Positions 62,237 through 64,000 of a stretch of DNA of 64,000 nucleotides are shown here, piece after piece. The stretch's first letter is position 1; every line of letters begins with the position of its first letter. The notes under the pieces were generated by a model. The model had not been told where the DNA came from and ran no database searches. It was given only the letters and a program-made list of their open reading frames with translations. The DNA is taken from positions 1-64,000 of the forward strand of contig QMMN01000005.1 in the NCBI GenBank assembly GCA_003647275.1. Reading direction: 5' to 3'. The position numbers were made by a program, and so were the translations under genes. Source of the DNA: Deltaproteobacteria bacterium (GTDB taxonomy: Bacteria > Desulfobacterota > Desulfobacteria > Desulfobacterales > C00003060).

Positions 62237-63352
62237 TCACACTGCCTGTCGGGCTGATATATTCATCAATATCCCAACTGCTGCGGCATTCATGACAAGG
62301 GATGTGCCCCCATAGCTAACAAACGGGAGCGTCAACCCCTTCGTGGGCAACAAGCCCATGGTGACACCTACGTTGACACACACCTGGAGGCCGAGGGCGG
62401 AAATCAACCCAACAGCTAAATAAGTTGCAAAAAGATCTCGGGCTTTCATCGCCACAACAATCCCCCGCCAAAGTATCATGGCATAAAGCCCCATGACAAG
62501 GCACACCCCCACGAGACCTAATTCCTCTCCCAGCACTGAAAAGATAAAGTCAGTATGGGGCTCCGGCAGATAGAAAAGTTTCTGGTAACTATTTCCGATG
62601 CCTGTACCAAAAACCCCCCCTGATCCAAAAGCCATCAATGAATGCACGATCTGATATCCGGCATCGCTCTGGTATGTCCACGGGTCGAGAAAGCTTGTGA
62701 GTCGCCTCAGGCGGTATCCCGCATGAATTAGTATGTAGTAAGCAATAGGGAGCATTCCTGCCACTGCTGTCAAAAGATAACTCAGGCGCACCCCACCCAC
62801 AAAGAGCATCGTCCATACAACGAAGACGAGCATCGCTGCCATCCCAAAGTCGGGCTGCATAACAATGAGGGCGCCAAAAGTTGCTAATACAACAACATGG
62901 GGAAGGAAGCCGACGGCAAATACCTTGATCTTTTCCTGTTTTTTGCTCATAGAGTAGGCCAAGTAGATGACTAGGGCCAGCCTCGCAAATTCTGATGGTT
63001 GAAAGGAAAGCCCAAAAACTTTCAACCAGCGTCTGGCACCCCCAACCGGATGCCCCACCCCAGGCAAGTAAAGGGCAACGAGCAGCAAAAAAGCAACGAC
63101 AAGGATCGGGTATGCCATCTTCCTGTAAAAAAGGTATGGCACATGCCGACAGATAATGAGAACCAGGATTGCTGCGAGGGCATACACCACCTGCCTTTTG
63201 AAAAAGTAGGCACCGCTTCCAAATCGCTTCAGGGAAACAACTGAACTTGCACTGTAGACCATCACCACGCCGATCCCGAGCAGCAGTAGCATCCCCAGCA
63301 AGAGGAAACCGTCATAGCCACCACGATCTTTTGTTTGGTTGTTATCGGTCAT
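62237..63352 (-). CDS. ftsW: SEDS peptidoglycan glycosyltransferase FtsW
   Basis: This is a polytopic protein of about ten membrane helices in the SEDS family, which polymerises lipid II at the septum. Diagnostic stretches are VGHPVGGARRWLKVFGLSFQ followed by PSEFARLALVIYLA, PDFGMAAMLVFVVWTMLFVG, and PEPHTDFIFSVLGEELGLVG near residue 260 with the conserved Asp-Glu. The C-terminus contains PTKGLTLPFVSYGGTSLVMN. The position between murD and murG fits FtsW better than RodA. Confidence 0.95.
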   Translation of the reverse strand: MTDNNQTKDRGGYDGFLLLGMLLLLGIGVVMVYSASSVVSLKRFGSGAYFFKRQVVYALAAILVLIICRHVPYLFYRKMAYPILVVAFLLLVALYLPGVGHPVGGARRWLKVFGLSFQPSEFARLALVIYLAYSMSKKQEKIKVFAVGFLPHVVVLATFGALIVMQPDFGMAAMLVFVVWTMLFVGGVRLSYLLTAVAGMLPIAYYILIHAGYRLRRLTSFLDPWTYQSDAGYQIVHSLMAFGSGGVFGTGIGNSYQKLFYLPEPHTDFIFSVLGEELGLVGVCLVMGLYAMILWRGIVVAMKARDLFATYLAVGLISALGLQVCVNVGVTMGLLPTKGLTLPFVSYGGTSLVMNAAAVGILMNISARQAV

Positions 63353-63364
63353 TGGTCAGTAACG

Positions 63365-63483
63365 GAGTGCCTAAAGTGAACTAAAGTGCCTAAAGTTAAA
63401 GGAAGAAAACGAATCTCAAAAAGGGTTTCTTCAAGTCCTCAACTTTAGCTCACTTTAGGCATTTTAGGCACTTTAGCTCACTT
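63365..63483. repeat. Inverted CTAAAG repeats between murD and ftsW
   Basis: Copies of GTGCCTAAAGTGAACTAAAG (63367-63397 region) face copies of AACTTTAGCTCACTTTAGGC (63441-63483), so the gap can fold into a long stem. A third copy, AAAGTGCCTAAAGTTAAAG, lies at 61106-61124 between murG and murC. The pattern looks like expansion of a seven- to ten-base unit. Its role is unknown. Confidence 0.5.
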
Positions 63484-63492
63484 CTCCACGGT

Positions 63493-63534
63493 CAATTCTC
63501 AATCGCCAATCATCAATCCTCAATCGTCAATCCT
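63493..63534. repeat. Six-fold 7-bp tandem repeat (CAATCNN) over the murD stop
   Basis: Six consecutive seven-base units (CAATTCT, CAATCGC, CAATCAT, CAATCCT, CAATCGT, CAATCCT) run through the murD 3' end. The stop codon and the last five codons (LTIED) of murD are made from this repeat. Confidence 0.7.
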
Positions 63535-64000
63535 CTCACTGCCTCACAAAATGCCTTACCTCGTTCGGCATAATCAGTGAACATGTCAAAACTGGAGCAC
63601 CCGGGCGACAGTAGCACGATGTCACCGGGAACTGCTGCCTGGTAGGCCAGATGAACCGCCTCACGGAGGGTCCTTGTCCCTTCACAGTGCGTTAGCCCTC
63701 CCACGGCGCTCAAGATCTTTTCGCGAGCCTCCCCAATGGCAATGAGTCTTTTGACCCGTTTCTTTATAGGCTCCTTGAGCAGTGCGTAACTGCCACTCTT
63801 ATCTCTGCCCCCCATGATCAAGATCACCGGCAAGTCAAAACTCTCAAGGGCCCGTTTGACAGCATCGACATTGGTCGCCTTGGAGTCATTGTAGTACTGG
63901 ATACCATTGACGTGCCCAATATATTCCAACCGGTGATGTAGGCCCTCATAGGTGTCCAGCGCCCTCTGGACCCCTGCACTGTCAGCACCTGCAACCAGCG
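63513..64000 (-). CDS. murD: UDP-N-acetylmuramoylalanine-D-glutamate ligase, C-terminal part
   Basis: The gene continues beyond the right edge; about 162 residues are visible. They cover the end of the central domain and the C-terminal Mur-ligase domain: NGIQYYNDSKATNVDAVKRA with the MurD-diagnostic DSKATN, and ILIMGGRDKSGSY, then LLSPGCSSFDMFTDYAERGK. MurD adds D-Glu to UDP-MurNAc-L-Ala. The gene leads into ftsW on the same strand after about 160 bases of repeat-rich sequence. Its very C-terminus (LTIED) is encoded by a seven-base tandem repeat. Confidence 0.95.
   Translation of the reverse strand, partial: LVAGADSAGVQRALDTYEGLHHRLEYIGHVNGIQYYNDSKATNVDAVKRALESFDLPVILIMGGRDKSGSYALLKEPIKKRVKRLIAIGEAREKILSAVGGLTHCEGTRTLREAVHLAYQAAVPGDIVLLSPGCSSFDMFTDYAERGKAFCEAVRGLTIED

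Noticed and set aside
1-64000. tRNA or rRNA genes
   Set aside because: I looked in the gaps for T-loop motifs and cloverleaf pairing and for conserved rRNA segments and found none; a covariance-model scan would be decisive.

Overview
The window is chromosomal DNA from an anaerobic, LPS-bearing, Gram-negative bacterium, most likely a member of Desulfobacterota (the former Deltaproteobacteria). This is inferred from gene content, not from a search. The pointers are Kdo/LPS genes (waaA, kdsD), a [NiFe]-hydrogenase maturation gene (hypE), a pyrophosphate-type phosphofructokinase, a fragment-like corrinoid iron-sulfur protein, a split purH, a TrpB2-type tryptophan synthase beta chain, and a TIGR03960-type radical SAM gene behind ftsZ. 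I see no rRNA, tRNA, CRISPR array, prophage or intact transposase.

Layout. 1-2.6 kb: the end of a response regulator, a frameshifted receiver remnant, a small P-loop ATPase, a macro-domain protein and a hypothetical gene. 2.6-7.2 kb: a large EndoQ/PHP-UvrD helicase fusion and hypE. 7.3-9.5 kb: a TPM / nucleotidyltransferase / LemA operon. 9.8-16.4 kb: a divergent YchF-like GTPase, facing a minus-strand operon of a Gld-type ABC exporter (ATPase, permease, GldG, DUF4340) that ends in dnaJ. 16.5-20.6 kb: a plus-strand run of split purH, folC and a minimal corrinoid/Fe-S protein. 20.6-25.1 kb: an alpha/beta hydrolase, a membrane coiled-coil protein, MscS and a DUF488 protein. 25.1-27.9 kb: rarA and der. 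28.4-31.4 kb: two hypotheticals, trpB2 with a tryptophan-rich leader peptide and attenuator, and a mini EF-Tu-like protein. 31.5-34.9 kb: a TPR/periplasmic-binding lipoprotein coupled to waaA. 35.2-41.5 kb: an M24 peptidase, two phosphofructokinases of different phosphoryl-donor type, a DapA-like protein without its lysine, and kdsD. 41.8-46.3 kb: surE, a YhaM-like exonuclease, tmk, thiL and a HIT protein. 46.3-53.3 kb: a cysteine synthase fused to a degenerate cysteinyl-tRNA synthetase, a hypothetical, a ferredoxin, a hydroxyacyl-CoA dehydrogenase, a LarA-like protein and ogt. 53.3-64 kb: a radical SAM gene and the division/cell-wall (dcw) cluster murD-ftsW-murG-murC-murB-ftsQ-ftsA-ftsZ on the minus strand.

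Most genes are housekeeping, in short operons with stop/start overlaps. The strongest unusual signals are: (i) a complete trp-type attenuator (18-residue leader with three consecutive Trp codons, alternative hairpins and a U-tract terminator) in front of a lone trpB2; (ii) the CysK-CysRS-like fusion, whose HIGH, KMSKS and zinc-ligand motifs are altered; (iii) a corrinoid/Fe-S protein that keeps both cofactor domains of the acetyl-CoA-pathway protein but lacks its TIM barrel; (iv) the EndoQ-UvrD fusion; and (v) two families of short non-coding palindromic repeats scattered between genes, one copy of which supplies the last codons of a gene. Starts were chosen by eye from ribosome binding sites and may be off by a few codons.
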